Of a DNA stretch of 7,211 nt, positions 1 to 6,791 are shown piece by piece. The notes beneath the pieces were generated by a model. It saw only the letters and a list, made by a program, of their open reading frames with translations. It did not search any database and had not been told where the DNA came from. The position numbers were made by a program, and so were the translations under genes. Positions within the stretch are counted from its first letter, which is position 1. Every line of letters begins with the position of its first letter. Origin of the DNA: Lachnospiraceae bacterium (GTDB lineage: Bacteria; Bacillota; Clostridia; Lachnospirales; Lachnospiraceae); assembly GCA_017437205.1 (NCBI GenBank), contig JAFSBP010000419.1, forward strand, positions 1 to 7,211, in the 5' to 3' direction.

Positions 1-40
1 AAGTGGAATTTAAGCTTTCAAAGTAGAATTTAGTTTTACA
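1..40. mobile_element. Possible terminal end of an IS21-like insertion sequence (partial, runs off the left edge)
   Basis: Bases 1-20 and 21-40 form two adjacent direct repeats with a period of exactly 20 bases and 15 of 20 positions identical; the first 12 bases differ at one position (AAGTGGAATTTA and AAGTAGAATTTA). On the minus strand each unit starts with TG, and the outermost unit reads TGTAAAACTAAATTCTACTT. IS21-family elements are known to end in TG...CA and to carry several repeats of about 20 bp at each end, so base 40 would be the element boundary. No transposase gene is in the window, so this rests on the repeat pattern alone. It could instead be an ordinary AT-rich intergenic repeat. 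Confidence 0.42.
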
Positions 41-73
41 CTTCACCAAAATATATCTTTGAAAATCATTTTT

Positions 74-619
74 TTACAGCTTTTCTTCATCATAAACATC
101 CCTCACGCCTCCGATAAACTTCGGACGTGTCCGCGCAGCAACGATCTGTGCCTCTCCAATCATCTTGTTCTCCAGTCTCACCGGCACCGCCACCTTCTTT
201 AAGTGCATACCGATTAACGTGAATCCGATGTCGATTCCCGCATCGGCTTTGATCTCCTCCACAGCTACCGGGTCACTGAAACCGGCATAGGCCTGCGTCG
301 CCAATGAGCCTCCCGCCTTCGGCTGAGGCACCACATTCACAATCTCTGCGAATGGAACGGCTGCCCGCTCCACAATGATCGCGCGGTTCAAGTGCTCGCA
401 GCACTGCACCGCAAGGTATAGTCCGTGTTTTTTCGTGCATTCATGTAGGGCCTCGAAAATATATTTCGCCGTCTCCGGACTGGAATTCGTCCCAATCTTA
501 GATCCGATCACTTCGCTGGTGGAACAGCCCACCACCACAATTTTACCCGGCGTTAGATTCGCTTTTTCCACAAGCTCCTCGATCACTGCCTTTGTCTCCA
601 GATAAATTTTATTGTCCAT
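74..619 (-). CDS. ywlG: UPF0340 / TIGR01440 family protein YwlG, function unknown
   Basis: This 181-residue protein matches the length and sequence character of the UPF0340 (DUF436, YwlG) family, which is widespread in Firmicutes and has no established function. Conserved-looking stretches are GCSTSEVIGSKIGT (residues 31-44), QCCEHLNRA (72-80), the VVPQPKAGGS segment (96-105) and ARTRPKFIGG (162-171). There is no signal peptide or membrane segment, so it is expected to be cytoplasmic. The paired cysteines and histidine of QCCEH could bind a metal or serve catalysis, but that is inference. The ATG is supported by an AAGGAG at 628-633 with an 8-base spacer. The gene follows the apeA terminator by under 50 bases and shows no convincing promoter of its own, so it may be transcribed by read-through. 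No hairpin terminator is seen after its stop, where a possible IS end lies close by. Confidence 0.93.
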   Translation of the reverse strand: MDNKIYLETKAVIEELVEKANLTPGKIVVVGCSTSEVIGSKIGTNSSPETAKYIFEALHECTKKHGLYLAVQCCEHLNRAIIVERAAVPFAEIVNVVPQPKAGGSLATQAYAGFSDPVAVEEIKADAGIDIGFTLIGMHLKKVAVPVRLENKMIGEAQIVAARTRPKFIGGVRDVYDEEKL

Positions 620-666
620 TGGGGATTCTCCTTGCTCTTTTCAATTTTTTACGGCAACAGGAACTC

Positions 667-695
667 AAAAAGCAGCCCAACTACGGCTGCTTTTT
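667..695 (-). terminator. Intrinsic terminator of apeA
   Basis: AAAAAGCAGCC (667-677) and GGCTGCTTTTT (685-695) form a perfect 11-bp inverted repeat around a 7-base loop. On the minus strand the stem GCAGCC/GGCTGC is followed by five T, the standard rho-independent layout, and it starts about 35 bases after the apeA stop. The A tract on the other side makes it potentially bidirectional. It separates apeA from ywlG. Confidence 0.85.
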
Positions 696-729
696 GCCGT
701 GTCATCCGACACCTATCGCCTAAAATTCT

Positions 730-2160
730 TTACGCATTCTTCAAAAATGCCGTATATCCCTTCATTGCCTCATACACATCTGCCTTGCTCACAACCTCCC
801 AAGGCGCATGCATAGACAGCACGGGAACGCCGCTGTCAATCACCTGCATATTGTACTCTGCCATGTATCTTGCGATGGTTCCGCCACCGCCCTCATCCAC
901 GCGTCCGAGCTCAGCGGTCTGCCATGACACTTCATTTTCGTCCATGATGCGGCGAAGCTTTGCAATAAATTCAGGGTTTGCATCGTTGGAGCCGCCCTTT
1001 CCTCTCGAACCGGTGAACTTATTGAACGTCAGACCCTTCGCAAGAAATGCACTGTTCTTCATCTCGTTCACACCGGGATAGTTTGGATCAACTGCCGCGC
1101 TCACGTCAGAGGAGAACATCTCAGAATTTGCCAGTGCGCGGCGCACCTTCAACTCAGAATACTGACCAAGTGCATTCATCACCTCGGCAACCTCATTCTC
1201 AAAATATTTGGACTGGATACCGGTCGCTCCCGCGGAACCAATCTCCTCCTTGTCCACCAACGAACATACGCAGGTACGGTCTACCTTCTCCAGGCTCAAC
1301 AGTGCAGTCAGGGAAGTGTACGCACAAACGCGGTCGTCATGACCGTATCCCATCAGCATACTGCGGTCGATTCCCAGGTCACGGCAAGCTCCGGCAGGAA
1401 CCACCTCCAACTCTGCGGAGAGGAAATCTTCTTCCTCAATACCGTAGGTCTCCTTCAGCAGGTTCAGGATATTCGCCTTCACCTTGCCCTTCATCGCCAG
1501 TTCTCTCGCTGCCTTCTCCTCCTCGGTCTCATCCTCTTTCGCCTCGGCAGGCTCCACCGGCATACTTCCAAACAAAACATTCAGGTCCTCGCCCTCAATC
1601 ACGCTTCCGGCGGTCTTACTCATCTGCTTTGCACCAAGATGAGGGAGCAGGTCTGTGATGCACAGAACAGGATCGTCTTCCTTCTCACCGATCACAACAT
1701 CCACTCTGGAACCATCCTTCTTAAACACTACACCGTGCAGTGCCAGAGGGGTAGCGACCCACTGATATTTCTTGATGCCGCCGTAATAATGGGTGTCCAG
1801 AAGCACCATCTCCATATCCTCATAAAGCGGATTCTGCTTGATATCCAGTCTGGGTGAATCCACATGAGCGCCCAGAATCTTCATGCCCTTCTCCATCGGC
1901 TCCTCACCGATCAAAAATGCGGACAATGTCTTATCCATATTCACACTGTATACTTTGTCGCCTGCTTTCAGCGTCTCACCGGCTGCAATCACATCCTTCA
2001 GATCGCGATATCCGTGCTCTTTAAGCAGCTTTACCGCTTCCGCAACACTCTCGCGCTCTGTCTTACTTGCGGTCAGATACCGGCGATATCCCTCACAGTA
2101 TTCCATACATGCTTTCATCTCGGCCTCGTCATACTTCAGCCATGCGTTCTTTCTCTCCAT
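730..2160 (-). CDS. apeA: M18 family zinc aminopeptidase (probable aminopeptidase 1)
   Basis: This cytoplasmic metallo-aminopeptidase removes N-terminal residues, typically acidic ones in family M18, from peptides. At 476 residues it is about the usual length for the clostridial/spirochaete ApeA group. Motifs run in the expected order: GAHVDSPRLD (residues 97-106, zinc ligand H99), YYGGIKKYQW (125-134), GHDDRV (273-278, bridging Asp), DKEEIGS (303-309, catalytic E305 and ligand E306), SSDVSAA (350-356, ligand D352), DEGGGGT (422-428) and SMHAPWE (449-455, ligand H451). Ligand roles are assigned by analogy with M18 enzymes. Residues 203-224 are a highly acidic and alanine-rich insert. The ATG has an AAGGAG 6 bases upstream (2167-2172). 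The gene has a strong promoter at 2236-2264 and a terminator at 667-695, so it looks monocistronic and housekeeping. Confidence 0.95.
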   Translation of the reverse strand: MERKNAWLKYDEAEMKACMEYCEGYRRYLTASKTERESVAEAVKLLKEHGYRDLKDVIAAGETLKAGDKVYSVNMDKTLSAFLIGEEPMEKGMKILGAHVDSPRLDIKQNPLYEDMEMVLLDTHYYGGIKKYQWVATPLALHGVVFKKDGSRVDVVIGEKEDDPVLCITDLLPHLGAKQMSKTAGSVIEGEDLNVLFGSMPVEPAEAKEDETEEEKAARELAMKGKVKANILNLLKETYGIEEEDFLSAELEVVPAGACRDLGIDRSMLMGYGHDDRVCAYTSLTALLSLEKVDRTCVCSLVDKEEIGSAGATGIQSKYFENEVAEVMNALGQYSELKVRRALANSEMFSSDVSAAVDPNYPGVNEMKNSAFLAKGLTFNKFTGSRGKGGSNDANPEFIAKLRRIMDENEVSWQTAELGRVDEGGGGTIARYMAEYNMQVIDSGVPVLSMHAPWEVVSKADVYEAMKGYTAFLKNA

Positions 2161-2198
2161 GTCATTCTCCTTATGTATCCGTCACGGCAGATATGCGT

Positions 2199-2234
2199 TA
2201 AGGCAGTCCTTCCGCCGCGACCCGTTCTGCCTTA
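2199..2234. promoter_or_regulatory. Inverted repeat over the predicted apeA transcription start
   Basis: TAAGGCAG (2199-2206) and CTGCCTTA (2227-2234) form a perfect 8-bp inverted repeat around 20 bases. The right arm abuts the -10 box at 2236-2241, and the expected start of transcription near 2228-2230 falls inside it. Most of that arm would therefore not be transcribed, which favours a DNA operator over an RNA hairpin. No regulator is identified, and a chance repeat of this length is possible. Confidence 0.35.
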
Positions 2235-2235
2235 T

Positions 2236-2264
2236 ATTATATAAGTCAGCTTTTTGAATGTCAA
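2236..2264 (-). promoter_or_regulatory. Consensus sigma-A promoter of apeA
   Basis: On the minus strand TTGACA (2259-2264) is followed by a 17-base spacer and TATAAT (2236-2241). Both boxes are exact consensus and the spacing is optimal. Transcription would start near 2229, giving a 5' leader of about 70 bases before the apeA ATG. The promoter lies after the spmB stop codon, so apeA is expressed independently of spmB. Confidence 0.9.
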
Positions 2265-2284
2265 CCGGAATTGTTTGGCTTCAT

Positions 2285-2824
2285 CTACCACCCACCGCGA
2301 TACACCCACCCCGCCAGTATCACGCTCACCACAATCCCCGCCACCGTGGCGGTAAGCGCTCCCGGCAAAATGTATCGGCTCTTTCGGATTCCCACCGACC
2401 CGAGATACACGCTCATCACATAAAACAGGCTCTCCGTCGCGCTTAGCCCAATGGACACGATAAGCCCAGGCAGGGAATCCGGCCCGTACTGCTCAAATAC
2501 ATCCAGTGCAAGCCCCGTCGCCGCCGAATTGGAAAACAATCGCACCAAAAGGGGAGGGATGACGCTCCCCGGCAGCACATTGTCCGGGATCAATGCCCCC
2601 AGCCAGCCGGCAAGCGCCTCCAAAAATCCCGAAGCGCGAAGGACCTGCACCGCCATGATGAGTCCCACAAGCGACGGCAGAATATTTACCGTGGTCTTTA
2701 GACCGCTCTTTGCGCCGTGAAGAAAATCATCAAAGACCGGGCGGCGATGCATCAGTCCCGATGCCACCACGAAAAGGATGAACATCGGGACTAGGAGGTT
2801 GGAGATATAGATGAAAATTTGCAT
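2285..2824 (-). CDS. spmB: Spore maturation protein B (SpmB)
   Basis: This 179-residue integral membrane protein of the nucleoside-recognition (Gate) domain family has almost the same length as Bacillus SpmB. SpmA and SpmB are needed for full dehydration of the spore core and so for heat resistance. Hydrophobic segments lie at about residues 5-23, 46-62, 84-97, 120-140 and 152-173. The family pattern is clear from RLFSNSAATG (95-104), through GPDSLPG (114-120) and SATESLFYVMSVYLGSVGIRK (128-148). The ATG fits the family's N-terminus, but it sits in the base of a perfect hairpin; the only Shine-Dalgarno candidate is AAAAGG (2833-2838), 8 bases upstream and partly in the same stem. Unusually, spmA is not adjacent: the neighbour is an ABC transporter gene. 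No terminator is seen after the stop, so transcripts may run into apeA. Confidence 0.93.
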   Translation of the reverse strand: MQIFIYISNLLVPMFILFVVASGLMHRRPVFDDFLHGAKSGLKTTVNILPSLVGLIMAVQVLRASGFLEALAGWLGALIPDNVLPGSVIPPLLVRLFSNSAATGLALDVFEQYGPDSLPGLIVSIGLSATESLFYVMSVYLGSVGIRKSRYILPGALTATVAGIVVSVILAGWVYRGGW

Positions 2825-2862
2825 AAGGATAGCCTTTTGTTTTGTTTAGGCTATCCTTATGC
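2821..2862 (-). repeat. Perfect 15-bp inverted repeat covering the spmB start codon
   Basis: Arm GCATAAGGATAGCCT (2821-2835) and its exact complement (2848-2862) enclose a 12-base T/G loop (2836-2847). In the minus-strand RNA the hairpin would begin about 15 bases after the transporter stop codon, and its 3' arm would contain the spmB AUG (2822-2824) and part of the AAAAGG ribosome site. After the stem the RNA reads AAAUUUU, not an immediate U run, so a classical intrinsic terminator is only a partial fit. It may act as a weak terminator, a translation block on read-through RNA, or a protein-binding dyad. Confidence 0.85.
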
Positions 2863-2882
2863 CTAATTGGAAGGGTTTATGC
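2854..2882 (-). promoter_or_regulatory. Possible sigma-E-like sporulation promoter of spmB
   Basis: On the minus strand GCATAAA (2876-2882) is followed after 14 bases by CATAAGGA (2854-2861). The Bacillus sigma-E consensus is roughly KMATATT, 14-15 bases, CATACAnT; the first element matches at 5 of 7 and the second at 4 of 7 defined positions. A start near 2847 would give a leader of about 24 bases with AAAAGG before the ATG. The spmAB operon of Bacillus subtilis depends on sigma-E, which supports the idea, but the match is weak and no sigma-A boxes were seen here. Confidence 0.25.
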
Positions 2883-4736
2883 CCGAATCAGCTCAACCAC
2901 ATCTCTCTTCATATATCTTTTAATCGTTCCAGACAACGCATGGATATACAGCACCAACAGTGTTCCAAACGCCACCCCGACATGCACCACATTAAAGATC
3001 ATGAGTGCATTCAGGAACGTGGATGCCACCGCCATCAATGCCGCATAGATGCTGAACGGAATAATCATCGCGATTGCCAGCCGAATCAGATATTCCCACA
3101 GGATCATTCGCTTAAGCGTCCGCTTTTTCACCTTGAAAATTTGCAGAAAACCGATCTCCCGAGAACGGTAATGCAGTTCAATATCCACTTTGGAACGGAC
3201 AAAAATGCAGGCGATCAGGAAGCAGATAATCAGAACAAAATAGAGAATCAGCATAAACAGGTCGATGGCATAAGTAGCATTATCAATAATGTCTACGATG
3301 GAGTTCGTCGATCTGCGATAGTCCCCAGCATACAGACTGAATATTTTCTCTTTCATCTCCGGATTGCGCATCCAACCATCACAGGTGGCAGTAACCGATC
3401 CGAAAGTCGACCCCTTTGGATTATAAGACACCTCTCCAATCTCTCGGATCACATCGTAATCCATAAAGATTATCGAGCCGCGATACCGATGATACAACAT
3501 GTCACTGTCAAACAGCGCTTCTGTATTGAAAAAGAATCCCAGCGCTTTGTCTTCATCAAAAGAATGCAGGCAGCCGGTTATGGTGAACTCCCTCCCGGCA
3601 AAGGTATATGTCTTACCGACAATATCCTCCGCCGAACTGACCGGACCGAACTTCTCCTGCGCAAAGTCATAGGAGACTATGATCTGCCCCTCTGTTTCCG
3701 GAAAATATCCGTATTTCAGCATTCCCTTTACGCCTAAAACACTGTCTTCTTTCTCCGCATAATAGAGCGCTCGTACACCGTCCTCCTCTGCCATGTACGG
3801 ATAATATACGGTCATTGCATCCAACAGTTCCTGATCCATCTCCCCTATTTTTTTCGCATTGAGTTCCACGATATCCGAAGGATAATAGTGCTCCAGATAT
3901 CCCAGTAAGATTGCATCCACCCGATTGGTCACAGTGGAGACTACCAGAATCAACAAGGTCAATATGATTGTCGGCATAAACGATGAAAATTTCCAGTGTC
4001 TTCTGCTGCGGGAAAGGAGGATTTTGAAAAGAGACAGGTTCTCACCTATGGCGCCCACAGACCGATCCGCGACACCCTCTCCACCGCCATCACTTGTGGC
4101 ATAGCCTCCCTCAGCCTGCTCCATCCGCATCTCCACGCGGCCGATCCTTCCGTAATCCAGATGAATAATCTCATCCGCAAGCTCATTAAAATAGTGTTCA
4201 TGAGTTGCTACAATGACACTACATCCTTCCTTACACAGTTCTGAGAGCAACGTTGCGATGTCAATGGAATTAGCCTCGTCGAGCGATGCTGTCGGTTCAT
4301 CTGCCAGAAGCACCTTCACCCCGGTGATCAGTGCCCGAGCAACCGCGACGCGCTGCCGCTCGCCGCCGGAAAGCTCCGTGGGATACTTGTCATACAGATG
4401 ACTCACGCCGAGCCTTGTCATCACTGCATTGATCTTTTCGAAATCCGGGGTGACCAGCAACAGGTTGTTTCTGATGGTCAAATCAGAGATCAAAAGACTT
4501 TCCTGGAAGATATAGCCCACCGACGTGACAAGATGATCTCTCTCTGCATTTCCGTCGAAGCTCACTTCCCCCTCATAAATGCTGTCCAGCCCTCCGAGAA
4601 TATTGAGCAGGGTTGTCTTTCCGCACCCGCTGACCCCCTTGATTACATAGAGGCGACCCGGCTCAAATTGATAGGTAAACTGGTTAATAACCGCTCGGTC
4701 ATATCGTTTGGTTAAACCACTGACGTTTAACGACAT
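2877..4736 (-). CDS. MacB-like ABC transporter, fused ATPase and FtsX-type permease (second of pair)
   Basis: This 619-residue protein joins an ATPase domain (about 1-205) to an FtsX-type permease. ATPase motifs are all intact: Walker A GVSGCGKTT (34-42), Q-loop Q78, signature LSGGERQRVA (122-131), Walker B VLLADEP (142-148) with catalytic E147, D-loop SLD (151-153) and switch H179. A loose Gly/Glu-rich linker (207-232) precedes transmembrane helix 1 (about 254-270), an extracytoplasmic domain (about 271-488), and helices 2-4 (about 490-513, 546-572, 584-601). The RSREIGF stretch at 524-530, after helix 2, is typical of FtsX permeases. Such proteins work as dimers in peptide or drug export, or transmit mechanical force across the membrane. 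It follows the related gene by 12 bases with a strong AGGAGG, so the two are probably co-translated and may heterodimerise. The substrate is unknown; no MacA-like adaptor is in the window. Confidence 0.93.
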   Translation of the reverse strand: MSLNVSGLTKRYDRAVINQFTYQFEPGRLYVIKGVSGCGKTTLLNILGGLDSIYEGEVSFDGNAERDHLVTSVGYIFQESLLISDLTIRNNLLLVTPDFEKINAVMTRLGVSHLYDKYPTELSGGERQRVAVARALITGVKVLLADEPTASLDEANSIDIATLLSELCKEGCSVIVATHEHYFNELADEIIHLDYGRIGRVEMRMEQAEGGYATSDGGGEGVADRSVGAIGENLSLFKILLSRSRRHWKFSSFMPTIILTLLILVVSTVTNRVDAILLGYLEHYYPSDIVELNAKKIGEMDQELLDAMTVYYPYMAEEDGVRALYYAEKEDSVLGVKGMLKYGYFPETEGQIIVSYDFAQEKFGPVSSAEDIVGKTYTFAGREFTITGCLHSFDEDKALGFFFNTEALFDSDMLYHRYRGSIIFMDYDVIREIGEVSYNPKGSTFGSVTATCDGWMRNPEMKEKIFSLYAGDYRRSTNSIVDIIDNATYAIDLFMLILYFVLIICFLIACIFVRSKVDIELHYRSREIGFLQIFKVKKRTLKRMILWEYLIRLAIAMIIPFSIYAALMAVASTFLNALMIFNVVHVGVAFGTLLVLYIHALSGTIKRYMKRDVVELIRA

Positions 4737-4743
4737 ACTTCCA

Positions 4744-4749
4744 CCTCCT
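4744..4749 (-). promoter_or_regulatory. Shine-Dalgarno overlapping the upstream stop codon
   Basis: The minus strand reads TAAGGAGGTGG: the TAA stop (4749-4751) of the first transporter runs into AGGAGG (4744-4749), 7 bases before the ATG of the second. This decides the start at 4736 and suggests translational coupling, which would favour equal amounts of the two proteins. Confidence 0.88.
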
Positions 4750-6767
4750 TATAACAGGTCTCTCGACGCAATGATATTTTCATACCAGGACCTCGCCTTC
4801 GTGCGCCGCAGGAAAATGTGTACCGAAACAACTGCACAGATGCACAACACCACAACGAAGACGGCGATCAGGATTGGATTGTAGGTGAACGGTTGGAACC
4901 CGATGAAGATTACCTTGGAGTTAATCAAGTTGACCACGGCTGTCACTGCAATGGTAATCCCCGCTGATATTCCACAGATTGCGAACAGGCGAAGTGTATT
5001 TAACCGGGTGAAACACCGCACAATATCTCGGATATCATAGCCGGCATAGTTAAACGCTGAGATAAAGCGACTGTTGTATGCCAACTCCGTTCCGATTAAA
5101 TTTCCGTAAAACAGGACAGCCAAAAACATGATCAAAAAGGCCATGGGTAGCAGGATGTAAAACATCATCTGAAAAAGATCGCCGATTCCATTGGTAATTT
5201 TTCCCACAAAGAGCCGTCCGTAGGCTTTATCATGAATCGCCTCATACTTTTTCAAACTTTTGTAGCTGTCAAAATAAATCTGGTAGGTTCTTTGTCCCTC
5301 GCCCCGATAAAAGTTCTCATCGTAAAAATAATCGTCCGTAAAAAGACTGTTAATATAGAATAATTTTTTATAATTTGCCGCATTGTATGAATCTCCGGCT
5401 GACATCGCCGTGTTCGCCGAACTTAAATACTGCCTCTCGAAATCATTCATCTTTCCCAGAACACCGACAATTCTGAAATCAACCGTACCCTTCCCATAGA
5501 CCTTGATTGGAATCGTCGTTCCAAGGAGTGATGCCCAGTCTCTGGGTGCCAGGGCATTTGCCATCTCCGAAGAGAGAATAATATCATTTTTCTCCTGAAA
5601 CCATGTTCCCACCTCGATCCGCTCCGACAGGCGAAAGCTGTCCGCATCAAAAGAGAGCGTTTCCAAAACCAGCTCATAGTCCACATTGATTTCTATCGGT
5701 TCCTGATATCCATCCTCTCCTCCCTGCATTCCTGGCATAGGAGTCGGCACTCCGCCACTATAATCCAGCACTACATCAGTGATTCCATACTTTCCCTCCA
5801 ACGAAGCAAAATACTCCGCGTCGTCGGAGGTCGTCTCCACAATTATGGTGTTGATCTTGTACACATACTCAATGTGGGAATCCATCTTGGCCTCCGGCGT
5901 ATCCGCCAGCAGACAGAGCATCATCGTCAGAAAAAGGAATATCCCAAGAAGCAGATCGTTCTTTTTGCCGCGCCGGTTGGAAGAAAACCACTTCTTCAGA
6001 AAACAGGGCAGCGTCTTCGCATCTCTCGTGTTGGTCAGCCGATATGTCGGCGGTGCGGGCTTTTTCCCTGCTTTACCAATCTTTCTTCCGACAGCATTGG
6101 TGTCTCTCCCTGCTAACATACTCATCCTGCCTGAACTGTTTTTTCCACTCCCCTGACCATTCCCAAGCGTCTTCTCAAACGGAATAATAATGTCCGCATA
6201 CTCTTTCGCAACGGCATCATGAGAAGAACAGATTACCAGACATGTCCTGCTCAGTTCCTTGATCAGCCCAAAAACTGACCGCTTATTTTCTTCGTCCAGC
6301 GATGCCGTCGGCTCATCCAGAAACAGGACTTTCTTCTCTGTCAGGAACGATCTGGCTAATGCCAGCCGCTCACGTTCTCCGCCGGAAAGCACAGTCGTCG
6401 GTAGCTTGAGCTGACCGAGCAGCCCGAATCGGGTCAACGCCTCCTCAATCGACTCATTATTGTCTCGCGATACCTTCATATTCTCTTCCACCGACAGGAA
6501 ATCGATGAAAAACGGGTCTTGCGTGATGTAATCAATCCCATCTGCGAAACAATTCGGATCAACGCGCCCTTCAAAGGTCTGATCTCCCACAGTGATCGTC
6601 CCGCCTTCGTAAGGAATCATTCCCGACAGAACATTTAGCAGTGTGGTCTTCCCGCTTCCACTTTCCCCGAACAGCAGGTAAAATCCGTGATCTTCAAAGG
6701 TGTAGGAAAATGAATTTAGCACATTCAACGTGCCGTAGGATTTCGATAGCTTGTCACAGATAATCAT
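4749..6767 (-). CDS. MacB-like ABC transporter, fused ATPase and FtsX-type permease (first of pair)
   Basis: This 672-residue protein has the same layout as its downstream neighbour. The ATPase domain (about 1-198) carries Walker A GESGSGKTT (34-42), Q-loop Q83, signature LSGGERERLA (127-136), Walker B VLFLDEP (147-153) with catalytic E152, SLD (156-158) and switch H183. A long Gly/Ser- and Lys/Arg-rich linker (about 200-268) follows, then helix 1 (about 270-288), a large extracytoplasmic domain (about 289-528) with a Gly/Pro/Met-rich loop at 338-353, and helices 2-4 (about 531-556, 593-615, 630-653). Both transporters keep every catalytic residue, so neither is a degenerate half. Their extracytoplasmic domains look unlike each other, which fits an asymmetric heterodimer. 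The ATG has only a weak site (GGGGAAAG) about 4 bases upstream, but MIICDKLSKSYG is a normal ATPase N-terminus. It starts 24 bases after the unknown upstream gene. Peptide export or immunity is possible but unproven. Confidence 0.92.
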   Translation of the reverse strand: MIICDKLSKSYGTLNVLNSFSYTFEDHGFYLLFGESGSGKTTLLNVLSGMIPYEGGTITVGDQTFEGRVDPNCFADGIDYITQDPFFIDFLSVEENMKVSRDNNESIEEALTRFGLLGQLKLPTTVLSGGERERLALARSFLTEKKVLFLDEPTASLDEENKRSVFGLIKELSRTCLVICSSHDAVAKEYADIIIPFEKTLGNGQGSGKNSSGRMSMLAGRDTNAVGRKIGKAGKKPAPPTYRLTNTRDAKTLPCFLKKWFSSNRRGKKNDLLLGIFLFLTMMLCLLADTPEAKMDSHIEYVYKINTIIVETTSDDAEYFASLEGKYGITDVVLDYSGGVPTPMPGMQGGEDGYQEPIEINVDYELVLETLSFDADSFRLSERIEVGTWFQEKNDIILSSEMANALAPRDWASLLGTTIPIKVYGKGTVDFRIVGVLGKMNDFERQYLSSANTAMSAGDSYNAANYKKLFYINSLFTDDYFYDENFYRGEGQRTYQIYFDSYKSLKKYEAIHDKAYGRLFVGKITNGIGDLFQMMFYILLPMAFLIMFLAVLFYGNLIGTELAYNSRFISAFNYAGYDIRDIVRCFTRLNTLRLFAICGISAGITIAVTAVVNLINSKVIFIGFQPFTYNPILIAVFVVVLCICAVVSVHIFLRRTKARSWYENIIASRDLL

Positions 6768-6791
6768 GGTCTTTCCCCGTTTCTTCTTCGT

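Noticed and set aside
41..73. A terminator after ywlG
   Set aside because: The stretch is AT-rich and gives only a short weak hairpin with no GC stem, so it is not supported.
634..666. A promoter for ywlG between the apeA terminator and its start
   Set aside because: Fragments resembling a -35 box (TTGAGT, TTGCCG) are present but no -10 box stands at a workable distance.
1047..1658. A 203-codon open frame on the plus strand opposite apeA
   Set aside because: The Ser/Pro/Arg/His-rich translation is typical of a reverse-frame shadow, and the opposite strand carries all M18 zinc-ligand motifs.
2821..2862. The hairpin before spmB as a plain intrinsic terminator of the transporter operon
   Set aside because: The stem is strong, but neither strand has a T run directly after it and it covers the spmB start codon. 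Termination is possible but not shown, so it is listed as an inverted repeat.
2859..3737. A 292-codon open frame on the plus strand inside the transporter gene
   Set aside because: It lies wholly antisense to an unmistakable ABC transporter coding sequence, its translation is rich in His, Gln, Asn and Arg with no domain, and no ribosome site supports it. It is a shadow of the real gene.
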